DNA from: Desulfolutivibrio sulfodismutans DSM 3696
GTDB lineage: Bacteria > Desulfobacterota > Desulfovibrionia > Desulfovibrionales > Desulfovibrionaceae
Length of the DNA: 64,000 bases
Reading direction: 5' to 3'
NCBI RefSeq assembly: GCF_013376455.1
Contig: NZ_CP045504.1
Span: 1,839,501 to 1,903,500, forward strand
Shown: positions 45,987-55,860 of the stretch, in pieces
Numbering within the stretch: the first letter of the stretch is position 1
Layout: every line of letters begins with the position of its first letter
The notes under the pieces: generated by a model
Database searches by the model: none
What the model saw: the letters and a program-made list of their open reading frames with translations, nothing else
Told to the model about the DNA's origin: nothing
Translations under genes and position numbers: made by a program

Positions 45987-46280
45987 ATGCGCCTTTCCGA
46001 CGAGGAAAAACAAGCCATAGTCAGCGTGGTGGCCTCCTTTGATCCGGCGGCAGAGGTCTACCTGTTCGGGTCGCGGGTGGACGACGCCAAAAGGGGTGGG
46101 GACATCGACCTGCTCATTTATTCCGGGCGCATGGACCGCACGGTGCGCCGGGCCATCCGCCGGGCCATTTTGGACCGCATAGGGGAGCAGAAGCTGGACA
46201 TCGTCACCGCCAAGGCCCCCGGCCACGCGGCCGAGCCCTTTATCCGGCTGGCCCGGCAAAACGCCGTGAGGCTGACATGA
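45987..46280 (+). CDS. mntA: MNT-type nucleotidyltransferase antitoxin
   Basis: A 97-residue minimal nucleotidyltransferase. LFGSRVDDAKRGGDIDLL gives the G-S-x(10)-D-x-D pattern (Gly28-Ser29, Asp39, Asp41). In HEPN/MNT pairs (type VII toxin-antitoxin), this protein adds AMP to the HEPN toxin and so silences it. Its stop overlaps the start of the HEPN gene by four bases. The pair sits between pheS and pheT, an unusual place. Confidence 0.82.
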   Translation: MRLSDEEKQAIVSVVASFDPAAEVYLFGSRVDDAKRGGDIDLLIYSGRMDRTVRRAIRRAILDRIGEQKLDIVTAKAPGHAAEPFIRLARQNAVRLT

Positions 46281-46741
46281 CGGCGCGGGACCGACTGGAC
46301 AATCTGCACCGATGCCTGGAGGCTCTTGATGCGGCGTCCGGATGGCTTGCCCGCTCTTTCGGACAATGCCGGGACATCGGCGGGGCAAGGCCGTATTCCG
46401 CAGAACAGTTCGACGCCTTCGAGACCCTGACCAGCCGGTTCGCCAGGACCGTGGACATCCTGATCCACAAGGTCTACCGGGCCGTGGACGCCATGGAGAT
46501 GGAAGACGGCGGGACGATGCTGGATGTGATCAACCGGGCGCACAAGCGGGGGCTGCTCGATTCCGTGGAGCGCCTGCGCGACATGAAGGACATCCGCAAC
46601 GAGATCGCCCACGAATACAGCCAAAACTCCCTGGAAGACCTGTTTGCCGACGTTGTGTCCCTGACGCCGGAACTGTTGGCCCTCACGGACAGAGCCCGCA
46701 TATACTGCGCAAAATATTCGTCCGACAGGAACAGGCCCTAA
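46277..46741 (+). CDS. hepT: HEPN-domain toxin (HepT-like)
   Basis: A 154-residue all-helical protein. DIRNEIAHEY carries the HEPN RNase motif R-x(4)-H-x-Y (Arg107, His112, Tyr114). In known HepT-MntA systems, the Arg and His cut RNA, and the Tyr is AMPylated by MntA. The ATG overlaps the mntA stop (ATGA), so the two are made together. It ends 57 bases before pheT. Confidence 0.82.
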   Translation: MTARDRLDNLHRCLEALDAASGWLARSFGQCRDIGGARPYSAEQFDAFETLTSRFARTVDILIHKVYRAVDAMEMEDGGTMLDVINRAHKRGLLDSVERLRDMKDIRNEIAHEYSQNSLEDLFADVVSLTPELLALTDRARIYCAKYSSDRNRP

Positions 46742-46798
46742 GACTTCCGGCCCTTCGGCCTGTCCCCGGCATCCTTCGACCCTTGGTGGAGAAACGAC

Positions 46799-49210
46799 AT
46801 GCTTTTGAGTCTTGCCTGGCTGCGCGAGTTCACCCCCTACGACGGCGCCCCCCAGACCCTGGCCGACCGCCTGACCATGCTCGGCCTTGAGGTCGAGGAC
46901 ATCCACAACCCCTTTGCCGGGCTTTCCGGCGTGGTGACGGGCAAGGTGCTGACCCGGGCCCCCCACCCCGACGCGGACAAGCTGTCGCTGTGCTCCGTGG
47001 ACGTGGGCGGCCCCGAGGCGCTTTCCATCGTGTGCGGCGCGCCCAACGTGGCCGCCGGACAGTGCGTGCCCGTGGCCACCGTGGGCGCGGTGCTGCCAAA
47101 CGGCATGGAGATCAAAAAAAGCAAGATTCGCGGCCAGGCCTCCCATGGCATGATCTGTTCCGAATCCGAACTGGGCCTTTCCGAGGAAAGCTCCGGCATC
47201 ATGGTCCTTTCCGGCGACCCCGCCCCGGGCACGCCCCTGGCCGAGGCCCTTGGCCTGGACACCTGCGTGCTCGACGTGTCCATCACCCCCAATAGGGCCG
47301 ACTGCTTAAGCGTCCTGGGCCTGGCCCGGGAGACGGCCATGGCCTTCGGGCTGCCCCTGACCCTGCCCGCCGTCGCCTTCACGGAGACGGCCCCCACCGC
47401 CGAGGATGCGGCCCGGGAGGTGCGCATAGAGATCGCGGACCCGGCCCTGTGCCCGGTCTACCGGGGCAAGCGCATCAAAAATCTCAACGTGGGCAAAAGC
47501 CCGGACTGGCTGCGCTACCGGCTTCTGGCCGTGGGCCAGCGGCCCATCAGCAACGTGGTGGACGTGACCAACTACGTGCTCTTCGAGCTTGGACAGCCCA
47601 TGCACGCCTTCGACCGGGACATCCTGGCCGGAAACGTGGTGCGGGTGGCCCCGGCCGCCGACGGCATGACGTTCACCACCCTGGACGGCCAGAAGCGCAC
47701 CCTTTCCTGCCGCGACCTGCTCATCTGGGACGCCGAAAAGCCCGTGGGGCTGGCCGGGGTCATGGGCGGCGAAAACTCCGAGATGACCGCGAAAAGCACC
47801 GAGGTCTTTTTGGAGTGCGCCGTGTTCAACCCGGCCACCATCCGCAAGACCGCCCGCCGTCTGAGCATCCCCAGCGAAGCCTCCTACCGCTTCGAACGCG
47901 GCGTGGACCAGGTGGGCTCGGCCTACGCCCTTGACCGGGCCGTGTCGCTCATCCAGCAGACCGCCGGGGGACAGGTGCTCACGGGCACAGCCCTGGCCGA
48001 ACCCCGGCCCTTCGCCGCCCCCCGCCTGACCTTCCGCAAGGCCCGGACCGAAAAACTTCTGGGCGTGCCCCTGACGGACGCCTTCTGCCGCGACACCCTG
48101 GCCGCCCTGGGCTGCGTCCTGGGCGCGGAGTCCGGCGAGGGCCTTTCGGTGCTGCCGCCGTCCCACCGCCTGGACCTGGAACGCGAGGTGGATCTCATCG
48201 AAGAGGTGGGCCGCGTCTACGGCATGGACCGCATCGAACCGGTCCTGCCCGCCATCGCCCGCAGCCTGGACACGGCCACGGCGGCCGAGTCCACGCATTC
48301 CTTCTGGAACCGGGTGCGGGCCTGGGGCGTGGGCGCGGGCCTCAACGAGGCCGTCAACTACAGCTTCGTGGGCCACGCCGACCTGGACCAATTGTGCCTG
48401 GATACAGCCTGCCGGGTGTCCGTGGCCAACCCCCTGTCCGAGGACCAAAACGTCATGCGCCCGGAGCTTGCGCCGGGTCTTTTGCAGAGCGTGCGCGTCA
48501 ACATCTCCCGGGGCAACGCCGATCTGCGGCTTTTCGAGGTGGCCAAGGTCTTCCATGCCTCTGCCGCCTCCGAAACCGGCTGCATCGAGTACGGCCGTCT
48601 GGGGCTGGCCCTGCACGGCAGCCGCCACCCCGAGGGCTGGCCCTTCCCGGCCGAGACCTCCGGCTACGAGGACATCAAGGGGTTGGTGGAAAATCTTCTG
48701 GCCGCCTTCCAGCTTCCCGGGGCCGACTATGCCCTGGCCGCCGGGGAGAGCCCCTGGCTGTCGCCGCGCGTGGAGCTGACCCTGGCCGGACGCGACTTCG
48801 GCTACATCGGCCGGGTGACGCCCGAGGTGGCCGACGCCTTCCACGCCCGGCGCGAGTTGTGGCTAGCCGAGGTCTCCCTGGACCTTCTGGCCGAGCTGTC
48901 CGCCACGACCAGGATCGCCTTCAGGCCGCTGCCCGTCTACCCGCCCGTGCGCCGCGACATCACGGTCATCGCCCCGGCCGAACTGTCCGTCAGGGCCGTC
49001 CTTGAGGCCATTGCCGCCAAAAAAACGCCGCTTCTGCGCGACGTGTTTTTGGCCGACCTGTTCGTCCCCGAGGGCGGCGCCGAGCGCAACCTGACCTTCC
49101 GCCTGACCTACCGCCACGACGAACGCACCCTCAAGGACAAGGACGTGGACAAGGAACGCGAGGCCCTGACCCGGCATCTGGCCTCGGTCCTCCCCGTGCG
49201 CTTCTCCTGA
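46799..49210 (+). CDS. pheT: Phenylalanyl-tRNA synthetase beta subunit
   Basis: An 803-residue protein of normal length. Residues 40-150 are the EMAP-type tRNA-binding domain (VVTGKVLTRAPHPDADKLSL). The B3/4 editing domain (about 200-390), the B5 domain (RKARTEKLLGVPL), the inactive core-like module and the C-terminal FDX-ACB anticodon-binding domain (PLPVYPPVRRDITVI) follow. It forms the alpha2-beta2 enzyme with PheS. The ATG at 46799 follows GGTGGAG. Expression may be affected by the HEPN/MNT pair inserted upstream. Confidence 0.97.
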   Translation: MLLSLAWLREFTPYDGAPQTLADRLTMLGLEVEDIHNPFAGLSGVVTGKVLTRAPHPDADKLSLCSVDVGGPEALSIVCGAPNVAAGQCVPVATVGAVLPNGMEIKKSKIRGQASHGMICSESELGLSEESSGIMVLSGDPAPGTPLAEALGLDTCVLDVSITPNRADCLSVLGLARETAMAFGLPLTLPAVAFTETAPTAEDAAREVRIEIADPALCPVYRGKRIKNLNVGKSPDWLRYRLLAVGQRPISNVVDVTNYVLFELGQPMHAFDRDILAGNVVRVAPAADGMTFTTLDGQKRTLSCRDLLIWDAEKPVGLAGVMGGENSEMTAKSTEVFLECAVFNPATIRKTARRLSIPSEASYRFERGVDQVGSAYALDRAVSLIQQTAGGQVLTGTALAEPRPFAAPRLTFRKARTEKLLGVPLTDAFCRDTLAALGCVLGAESGEGLSVLPPSHRLDLEREVDLIEEVGRVYGMDRIEPVLPAIARSLDTATAAESTHSFWNRVRAWGVGAGLNEAVNYSFVGHADLDQLCLDTACRVSVANPLSEDQNVMRPELAPGLLQSVRVNISRGNADLRLFEVAKVFHASAASETGCIEYGRLGLALHGSRHPEGWPFPAETSGYEDIKGLVENLLAAFQLPGADYALAAGESPWLSPRVELTLAGRDFGYIGRVTPEVADAFHARRELWLAEVSLDLLAELSATTRIAFRPLPVYPPVRRDITVIAPAELSVRAVLEAIAAKKTPLLRDVFLADLFVPEGGAERNLTFRLTYRHDERTLKDKDVDKEREALTRHLASVLPVRFS

Positions 49211-49259
49211 CGCCCTTTTGCCCCGTCCGGCCCGTTCGCCCCGGACGGGGGGCTTGACC

Positions 49260-49616
49260 GTGGGACACGACTTGGCGCACATCTGTCCGGTCATGGAGCC
49301 GAAAACATACAAAATCGGCGAGGCGGCCCGGCTGTGCGGCGTCAAGCCCTTTGTCCTGCGCTTTTGGGAAAGCGAGTTCCCCGGTCTTTCCCCCATCCGC
49401 ACCCCGAAAGGGCAACGGCTCTACACGGACGAGCATGTGCGGCTCATCGCCCGCATCAGAACCCTGCTCCATGAGGACGGGCTGACCATCGAGGGCGCGC
49501 GCAAAAAACTTGAGGAAAAAGGCGATGCGGCCGAATTGCTGCGCGTTATCCACGCGGAATTAAGCGACATCCGCAGTCTTTTGAGCAGCGGCGGCAGCGC
49601 CCGCGACCACCCCTGA
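49260..49616 (+). CDS. MerR-family transcriptional regulator
   Basis: About 118 residues from a GTG at 49260, which has a G-rich ribosome site; the ATG at 49293 (MEPKTYKIGEAARLCGV) is the alternative. The winged HTH pattern is clear: YKIGEAARLCGVKPFVLRFW, then ESEFPGLSPIRTPKGQRLYT. A short coiled coil (LTIEGARKKLEEKG) follows for dimerisation. No metal-binding Cys set is present. It follows pheT by 49 bases, and MerR genes in this place are common in related bacteria. Target unknown. Confidence 0.85.
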   Translation: MGHDLAHICPVMEPKTYKIGEAARLCGVKPFVLRFWESEFPGLSPIRTPKGQRLYTDEHVRLIARIRTLLHEDGLTIEGARKKLEEKGDAAELLRVIHAELSDIRSLLSSGGSARDHP

Positions 49617-49640
49617 CCCCCCCACGCAAGGACACAGGCC

Positions 49641-50417
49641 ATGAAACGGTACCACTTCCTGTCGGCAACGCTCTGCCTGCTGTGTTTTTCGGCCCTTTCC
49701 GCCCTGTGCGCCCTGGCCGCCGAAGACGCCGCCGCCCCGGCGGGCGATGTGGCGGATCTGCGCGCCCCGGCGGGCATCCTGGCGGACCTGCGCGGCGTGG
49801 TCAGCGCCAGGCTGGAGGGCGGCGATCCGCGCCTCCTGGCCAAGGACGCCCCCGTCTTCGTGTCCGACACCCTCACCACCGGCCCGGCGGACAAGGGCAA
49901 GGTGGTTTTTGCCGACGATTCGGTGCTGGAGATCGGCCCGGACAGCGAGGTCCGCATTGCGGAGTTCGCCTACGACACCACGGATCGCGACAATTTTCGC
50001 CAGGGAATCCACATGGGCAAGGGACTTTTCCGCTACGCCACGGGGAAGATCGTGGCCCATGACCCGGATCGCCTGCACATCGAATCCCCCCTGGCCAGCA
50101 TCGGCATCCGCGGCACCACCACCGACCACCTGATCCAGGTCCGGGAAGAGATCAGGGACGGAAAACCCGAGCGTATCGTGGAAAACGAGCTGCACGCCCT
50201 GCGGCAGTCCAAATCCAAGACCGAGGTGGTGGTCACCCACCTCAACAAGCCCGTCAGCCTGAAAAAAGAAGACGCCGCGGCCTCGCTTGCCCCAAAAAAA
50301 CCCGCCGTCACCCGAACCCTGACCGAGGCCGAAAAGAAGGTCTTCGCCGAGATCCCCCTCTCGCCCGCCCCCTTCGATCCCAGGCCGGGCTCAAGCCTTC
50401 TCGGCGGCGGGCAGTAG
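49641..50417 (+). CDS. FecR-domain periplasmic protein
   Basis: A 258-residue exported protein (signal peptide, residues 1-26, ending LCALAA). The body contains a FecR domain: GVVSARLEGGDPRLLAKDAP, then FVSDTLTTGPADKGKVVFAD and DSVLEIGPDSEVRI, and later ASIGIRGTT. FecR domains outside iron-sensing operons are found in periplasmic or surface proteins of unknown role. No FecI-type sigma factor is nearby, so iron signalling is unlikely. It ends just before a bidirectional terminator. Confidence 0.82.
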   Translation: MKRYHFLSATLCLLCFSALSALCALAAEDAAAPAGDVADLRAPAGILADLRGVVSARLEGGDPRLLAKDAPVFVSDTLTTGPADKGKVVFADDSVLEIGPDSEVRIAEFAYDTTDRDNFRQGIHMGKGLFRYATGKIVAHDPDRLHIESPLASIGIRGTTTDHLIQVREEIRDGKPERIVENELHALRQSKSKTEVVVTHLNKPVSLKKEDAAASLAPKKPAVTRTLTEAEKKVFAEIPLSPAPFDPRPGSSLLGGGQ

Positions 50418-50450
50418 CCCAGGGCCGGGGACACCGCCACCGGCAGGCGG

Positions 50451-50486
50451 AAAAAAAACCGCAGGAACGTTTCCTGCGGTTTTTTA
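50451..50486. terminator. Bidirectional terminator between fecR-like gene and higBA-like pair
   Basis: CCGCAGGAA (50459-50467) pairs with TTCCTGCGG (50471-50479) around a three-base loop. A-rich bases precede and six T residues follow, so it can end transcription from both convergent sides. Confidence 0.9.
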
Positions 50487-50542
50487 TGCTCACCCCGGAA
50501 GGCCTATTTCGTCGCCCTGGCTCTCGATCCACGCAACGCCGC

Positions 50543-50869
50543 TTACCGGGCTTCTCTCCATGGTGTCGGACAATCTGCATTTTCCATTTTGCAAAAGCGA
50601 TATTCCATGCGTTTCCCCAGGATATGCAGCCACTCCAGGAGCGTCTCGATGGACACCCGATCCAAGTCGCCGCGCAAAACTTTTGAAACTGTCGGCTGCG
50701 TGGATTTCAGCCTTGATGCGGCATCCCGTTGTGTGATCTTGAGATCTTTCAAGATGCTCCTCAACTGAATGATGAGGTCTGATTTCAATGTTAATTCGTT
50801 CGGATTTTCAAGTTCAAGATCCGTGAAGATATTACCCGAGCTTATTTCAAATTTCTGTTCGTTTTGCAT
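50543..50869 (-). CDS. XRE-family antitoxin (HigA-like)
   Basis: A 108-residue protein. Residues 30-90 are a Cro/XRE HTH (ITQRDAASRLKSTQPTVSKV, then LRGDLDRVSIETLLEWLHIL), as in HigA-like antitoxins that follow Gp49-type toxins. It lies downstream of the toxin-like gene on the same strand, with 75 bases between them. The DNA here is more AT-rich than the core genes. Confidence 0.8.
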   Translation of the reverse strand: MQNEQKFEISSGNIFTDLELENPNELTLKSDLIIQLRSILKDLKITQRDAASRLKSTQPTVSKVLRGDLDRVSIETLLEWLHILGKRMEYRFCKMENADCPTPWREAR

Positions 50870-50944
50870 GATTTTTCTTCCTGTCTCTTTCTACACTGCA
50901 CATTCGTGTGTCCCAGGCTATAGCCAGCTCAATGGGCTATCGGC

Positions 50945-51304
50945 TTACATTTCTTTCTCTATATCTTTGGCCATCGTCAGGCGGTGATGTAAAACTCTCC
51001 TTATTTCCTTCGGAATTTCTTTTCCAGTTTTCGACTTCTTTTTGAACGGGAAAAGAACAAAAACAAGACGCTTCGTCAGATAGATCACGCAGCGGTACGA
51101 ATCCGTGGCATGCACTTTGACAAGCTCGACAACCCTTGGCCCAAACTCCGGAAGTGGTTTTGATCCCGTTGGCCGAAGGCCTCGTTGGGCCTCGCACAGC
51201 ATGTATCCAAACGCCTTCCGCACCTCTGCATCCAGATCGACAAGCTCTTTGCGGCTTGATCCGACAAACAGGATGTCCTTGAGCAGCGGTTCCTCGTCTG
51301 ACAT
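50945..51304 (-). CDS. RelE/HigB-like toxin (Gp49 family)
   Basis: A 119-residue protein. VKVHATDSYRCVIYLTKRLV followed by LFPFKKKSKTGKEIPKE is the Gp49/HigB pattern: Tyr-Arg on a central strand, then the phenylalanine/lysine-rich strand. Such toxins cut mRNA on ribosomes. It is first in the pair, as in higBA modules, with the XRE gene next. Likely mobile in origin. Confidence 0.8.
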   Translation of the reverse strand: MSDEEPLLKDILFVGSSRKELVDLDAEVRKAFGYMLCEAQRGLRPTGSKPLPEFGPRVVELVKVHATDSYRCVIYLTKRLVFVLFPFKKKSKTGKEIPKEIRRVLHHRLTMAKDIEKEM

Positions 51305-51481
51305 GCCGACCTCCTCTCAAAAAACCGGGAAAAAACCGTCGACATATATTCCTTTAAGGCATATCCGAGGTTGCGTCAACATCCCGGACTTCATCAAAGG
51401 CCGAAAACATGCCGCTGGCGCTGGTGATCAAAAAGGCCCGGGGAAGGAAAAAATCCCGCCTGGGCAGACACAGGCAGGCCC

Positions 51482-51679
51482 TTACCAGCGCACAAGCGCC
51501 ACAACGGCAAGGCCGGCCAGAATGGCGGTCAGGCCCAGCCGACGCAACTCCGGCGCGGGGCGCTCGGACAAAAAGCGCAGCACCGTGGGCATCCTTTCGG
51601 CCAGGAGAAAATAGGGCAGGCCCTCCAGGATGAAGGCCAGGCCGAGGGCGGTGAGGAAGGTTTTTCCATCGAATTCCAT
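51482..51679 (-). CDS. DUF2065 small membrane protein
   Basis: A 65-residue protein beginning MEFDGKTFLTALGLAFILEG. Two hydrophobic spans (about 10-27 and 48-64) flank a polar loop with RMPTVLRFLSE. This is the DUF2065 (YjeT-like) pattern of small inner-membrane proteins of unknown function, often near hfl or tRNA genes. CTGGGG lies upstream of the ATG. It is divergent from the nucleotide-sugar dehydrogenase gene with a 199-base gap. Confidence 0.82.
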   Translation of the reverse strand: MEFDGKTFLTALGLAFILEGLPYFLLAERMPTVLRFLSERPAPELRRLGLTAILAGLAVVALVRW

Positions 51680-51878
51680 GTCCCCAGTATGCGGCTGCCG
51701 CGCCGGGTTGTAAACCGCCGCCTTGAAGCCTGCCCCGAAGTTCGCTAAAGACCTCCTTTGCCGGGGGCAAATCCCTCCCTGTGGAGGGACGAACCGACGC
51801 ATCGGGACATGATGCCGCCTCTTTCCGCCTGCGGGCTGCTCCCCGGTCCTTCCCAAAAATAGACAAGAAGGTTCCGCC

Positions 51879-53195
<1,317 letters not shown>

Positions 53196-53201
53196 ACCCG
53201 C

Positions 53202-53924
53202 ATGACCCTTCTTCTGGCCTGCGCCACCAGGACCGAACTGCGCGCCGTCCTGCCCGCCGGGACCGGCATCCCGGACCAGGGCGCGGCGGCGCATGAGGTC
53301 TTTCCCCAAAGCCCGCTGACCCTGCACGGCCACGAGGTGCTGGCGGTCTGCACCGGCGTGGGCCCCGTGGCTGCGGCGGCCGTCCTGGGCCGGGCCCTGG
53401 CCCGCCGCCCGGAGATTTCCGGGGTGCTCCAGCTTGGCGTGGCCGGAAGCTTCGACCTGGAGGCGGCCCCCATGGGCGCGGCGTTGTGCGTCATCCGCGA
53501 GACGTGGCCCGAATACGGCCTGGCGGGGGCGGACGGCGTGGCCCCCCGGGGCATCGGCCTGCCCATGGCCACCTGCCCCGACGGCCCGGTCCACGAGACC
53601 CTGGCCACCGACCCCGACGCGGCGGCTGCGGCCATGGGGCTGGGCCTGCCCGCCGCCTTCGGCCGGGCCGCCTCCCTGACCGTGGCCGGCGTGACCGGCA
53701 CCATGGAGCGGGCGGCCCTGCTGTACGCCCGCCACGGGGCCCTCCTGGAGAACATGGAGGGATTCGCCGCCGCCCTGGCCTGCCGTCTGGCCGAAACGCC
53801 TTTTTTGCAGATCCGCACCGTCTCCAACCTGGTGGGCAGCCGCCAGACCGGACACTGGGACCTCAAAGGGGCCCTGTCCGCATTGCGGCCGACCCTGGCC
53901 CGGCTCCTGGGGAATGCCTCATGA
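53202..53924 (+). CDS. mqnB: Futalosine hydrolase
   Basis: A 240-residue nucleoside-phosphorylase-fold protein. VLAVCTGVGPVAAAAVLGRA and LQLGVAGSFD match the MTA/SAH-nucleosidase-like core. VTGTMERAALL and ENMEGFAAALAC contain the catalytic Glu/purine-contacting residues, and IRTVSNLVG ends the core. It removes the base from futalosine in the alternative menaquinone pathway. Its stop overlaps mqnD (ATGA), and a polyprenyl synthase follows, which supports the pathway assignment. Confidence 0.9.
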   Translation: MTLLLACATRTELRAVLPAGTGIPDQGAAAHEVFPQSPLTLHGHEVLAVCTGVGPVAAAAVLGRALARRPEISGVLQLGVAGSFDLEAAPMGAALCVIRETWPEYGLAGADGVAPRGIGLPMATCPDGPVHETLATDPDAAAAAMGLGLPAAFGRAASLTVAGVTGTMERAALLYARHGALLENMEGFAAALACRLAETPFLQIRTVSNLVGSRQTGHWDLKGALSALRPTLARLLGNAS

Positions 53925-54802
53925 AACGCCTTTGCGTGGCCGTCTCCCCCTGCCCCAACGACATGACCATTTTCGGGGCCTGGATACTGGGGCTTGTGCC
54001 CGACGCCCCCCGGGCGGATTTCGTCTTTCTTGATGTGGAAAACTTAAACGAGGCCGCCCTGGCGGGCCGGTTCGACATCATCAAGGTCTCGGCCGCCGTG
54101 GGCCTGGCCCTTGGCCAGTCCTGCCGCATCCTGCCTGCGGGCGCGGCCTTCGGCCTGGGGGTGGGGCCCAAGCTGGCCGTGCCCGCCGGGGCCGATGCGG
54201 ACCTGCGCCCGGACACCGTAATCGTGCCCGGCCTTTTGACCACGGCGGCCATGCTTTTGCGCGCCGCCCTGGCCGATCCGGCCGTGGCCGCCCTGCCCGG
54301 CATCCCCGCGCCTGACGCGGCATTTGTCCCCGTGCGCTACGATCTGGTGGCCGAAACCGCCGCCAGGAGCCACGCCGCCGCCCTGCTCATCCATGAAACG
54401 GCCCTGGTCCCCGAGCGCCACGGCCTGCGCCGCATCCTGGACCTGGGCCGCTGGTGGGACGAAAAAACCGGCGGCCTGCCCCTGCCCCTGGGGTGCATCG
54501 TGGGCCGCACGGCCTGCGGCGGCGACACCCTGCGCGAGGTCTCCCGGACCATCCGCACAAGCCTGGAAACGGCCCTAGCCCGGCCGGAGGCGGTCATGCC
54601 GCTTATCCGGGCCATGGCCATCGAAAAAGACGGCGGCGTCCTGGACGCCCACATCAAGGCCTACGTCAACGACCTGTCCCGGGACATGGGACCGGCCGGG
54701 GAAAAGGCCCTCGCCGCCCTGTCGGCCATGGGAAAATGCCCGGCCTCCCCCTTGCCAGTTCTCGGCGAATCCTGGTACAGGCCCGTCGATGAATCCGCTT
54801 GA
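53921..54802 (+). CDS. mqnD: 1,4-Dihydroxy-6-naphthoate synthase
   Basis: A 293-residue protein with the periplasmic-binding-protein-like fold used by MqnA/MqnD. VSPCPNDMTIFGAWILG at the start and DIIKVSAAVGLALGQ are typical of MqnD, which makes 1,4-dihydroxy-6-naphthoate from cyclic de-hypoxanthine futalosine. LLIHETALVPERHGLRRILD and LPLPLGCIVGR are further conserved blocks. Its first bases overlap mqnB and its last 14 overlap the polyprenyl synthase gene. Confidence 0.92.
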   Translation: MKRLCVAVSPCPNDMTIFGAWILGLVPDAPRADFVFLDVENLNEAALAGRFDIIKVSAAVGLALGQSCRILPAGAAFGLGVGPKLAVPAGADADLRPDTVIVPGLLTTAAMLLRAALADPAVAALPGIPAPDAAFVPVRYDLVAETAARSHAAALLIHETALVPERHGLRRILDLGRWWDEKTGGLPLPLGCIVGRTACGGDTLREVSRTIRTSLETALARPEAVMPLIRAMAIEKDGGVLDAHIKAYVNDLSRDMGPAGEKALAALSAMGKCPASPLPVLGESWYRPVDESA

Positions 54803-55757
54803 GCGTTTTTACGAAAAGGAACTTCCCCGCATCAACCGCTTCCTGGAGTCCCAGGCCGAGCGGATGCATGTCTCCGTGCGCCCCACGGTGCGCCACGTGC
54901 TCGATTCCGGCGGCAAACGCTTCCGGCCCGTGCTGACCATCCTCATGGCCCGGGCCCTGGGCTACCGGGGCGACGACATCCTGCCCCTGGCCTGCTCCCT
55001 GGAGCTTTTGCATTCGGCCACGCTCCTTCACGACGACATCCTCGACGGAGCCAGGCTGCGGCGCGGACGCCAGTCGGCCCACGTCCTTTTCGGCTCCACC
55101 CACACCATCCTGGTGGGCGACGCCCTGCTGGCCCTGGCCAACCGGTTGGTGGCCGAATACGGCATTCCGCCCCTGACCCGGCACCTGTCCGAGGCGCTTT
55201 TGCGCACGGCCACCGGGGAGATCCAGGAAATCGCCCATCTGCGCGACACGGATCTTTCCATCGCCACCTACTACGAGATCATCACCGGCAAGACCGCCTT
55301 TCTCATCCAGGCCGCCTGTCGCTGCGGGGCCGTGTTCGCCGACGCGTCCCCGGACATGGAGGAGGCCGCCGCCGATTACGGCCTGTCGCTCGGCATCGCC
55401 TTCCAGCTTGTGGACGACGCCCTGGACTACACCTCCCCGGCCTCGGTCTCCGGCAAGCCAGCCGCCTCGGATCTCAAGGAGGGCAAGGCCACCCTGCCCC
55501 TGCTCCTTTTTCTGGCCGACCTGGACCCCCAGGAGCGTCGGCGTCTGGCCGAGGATTTCAAAATGGACCGGCTGACGCCGGATGATCTGGAAAACCTGAG
55601 GGATACCATCGTTTCCGGCGGATACGCGGACAAGACCCGCGAGGCGGCCGCCTCGTACCTGGCCCGGGCCGAGACGGCGCTGGCCCCCTTCCCGGCCTCA
55701 CCGGAGCGGGATCTGCTGGCCCTGGCCCTGGGCCCCATGCTCGACCGGAAGAAATAG
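54789..55757 (+). CDS. Polyprenyl diphosphate synthase (menaquinone side chain)
   Basis: A 322-residue trans-isoprenyl synthase. The two aspartate-rich motifs are DDILD (82-86, in LLHDDILDGARLRRG) and DDALD (209-213). KRFRP near residue 44 contacts the diphosphate. It makes the long prenyl tail, probably the heptaprenyl or hexaprenyl chain of menaquinone, because its gene overlaps mqnD. It ends 103 bases before purL. Confidence 0.9.
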   Translation: MNPLERFYEKELPRINRFLESQAERMHVSVRPTVRHVLDSGGKRFRPVLTILMARALGYRGDDILPLACSLELLHSATLLHDDILDGARLRRGRQSAHVLFGSTHTILVGDALLALANRLVAEYGIPPLTRHLSEALLRTATGEIQEIAHLRDTDLSIATYYEIITGKTAFLIQAACRCGAVFADASPDMEEAAADYGLSLGIAFQLVDDALDYTSPASVSGKPAASDLKEGKATLPLLLFLADLDPQERRRLAEDFKMDRLTPDDLENLRDTIVSGGYADKTREAAASYLARAETALAPFPASPERDLLALALGPMLDRKK

Positions 55758-55860
55758 CCCCGGGCGCGCCCGGTCCTGGCCGGAAGCCATGGACCAGGCG
55801 CCAAGGCCGCCGCCCTGCCTCGAAACATCCCGCGAACACCCCCTTGCAAGGATGACTGCC

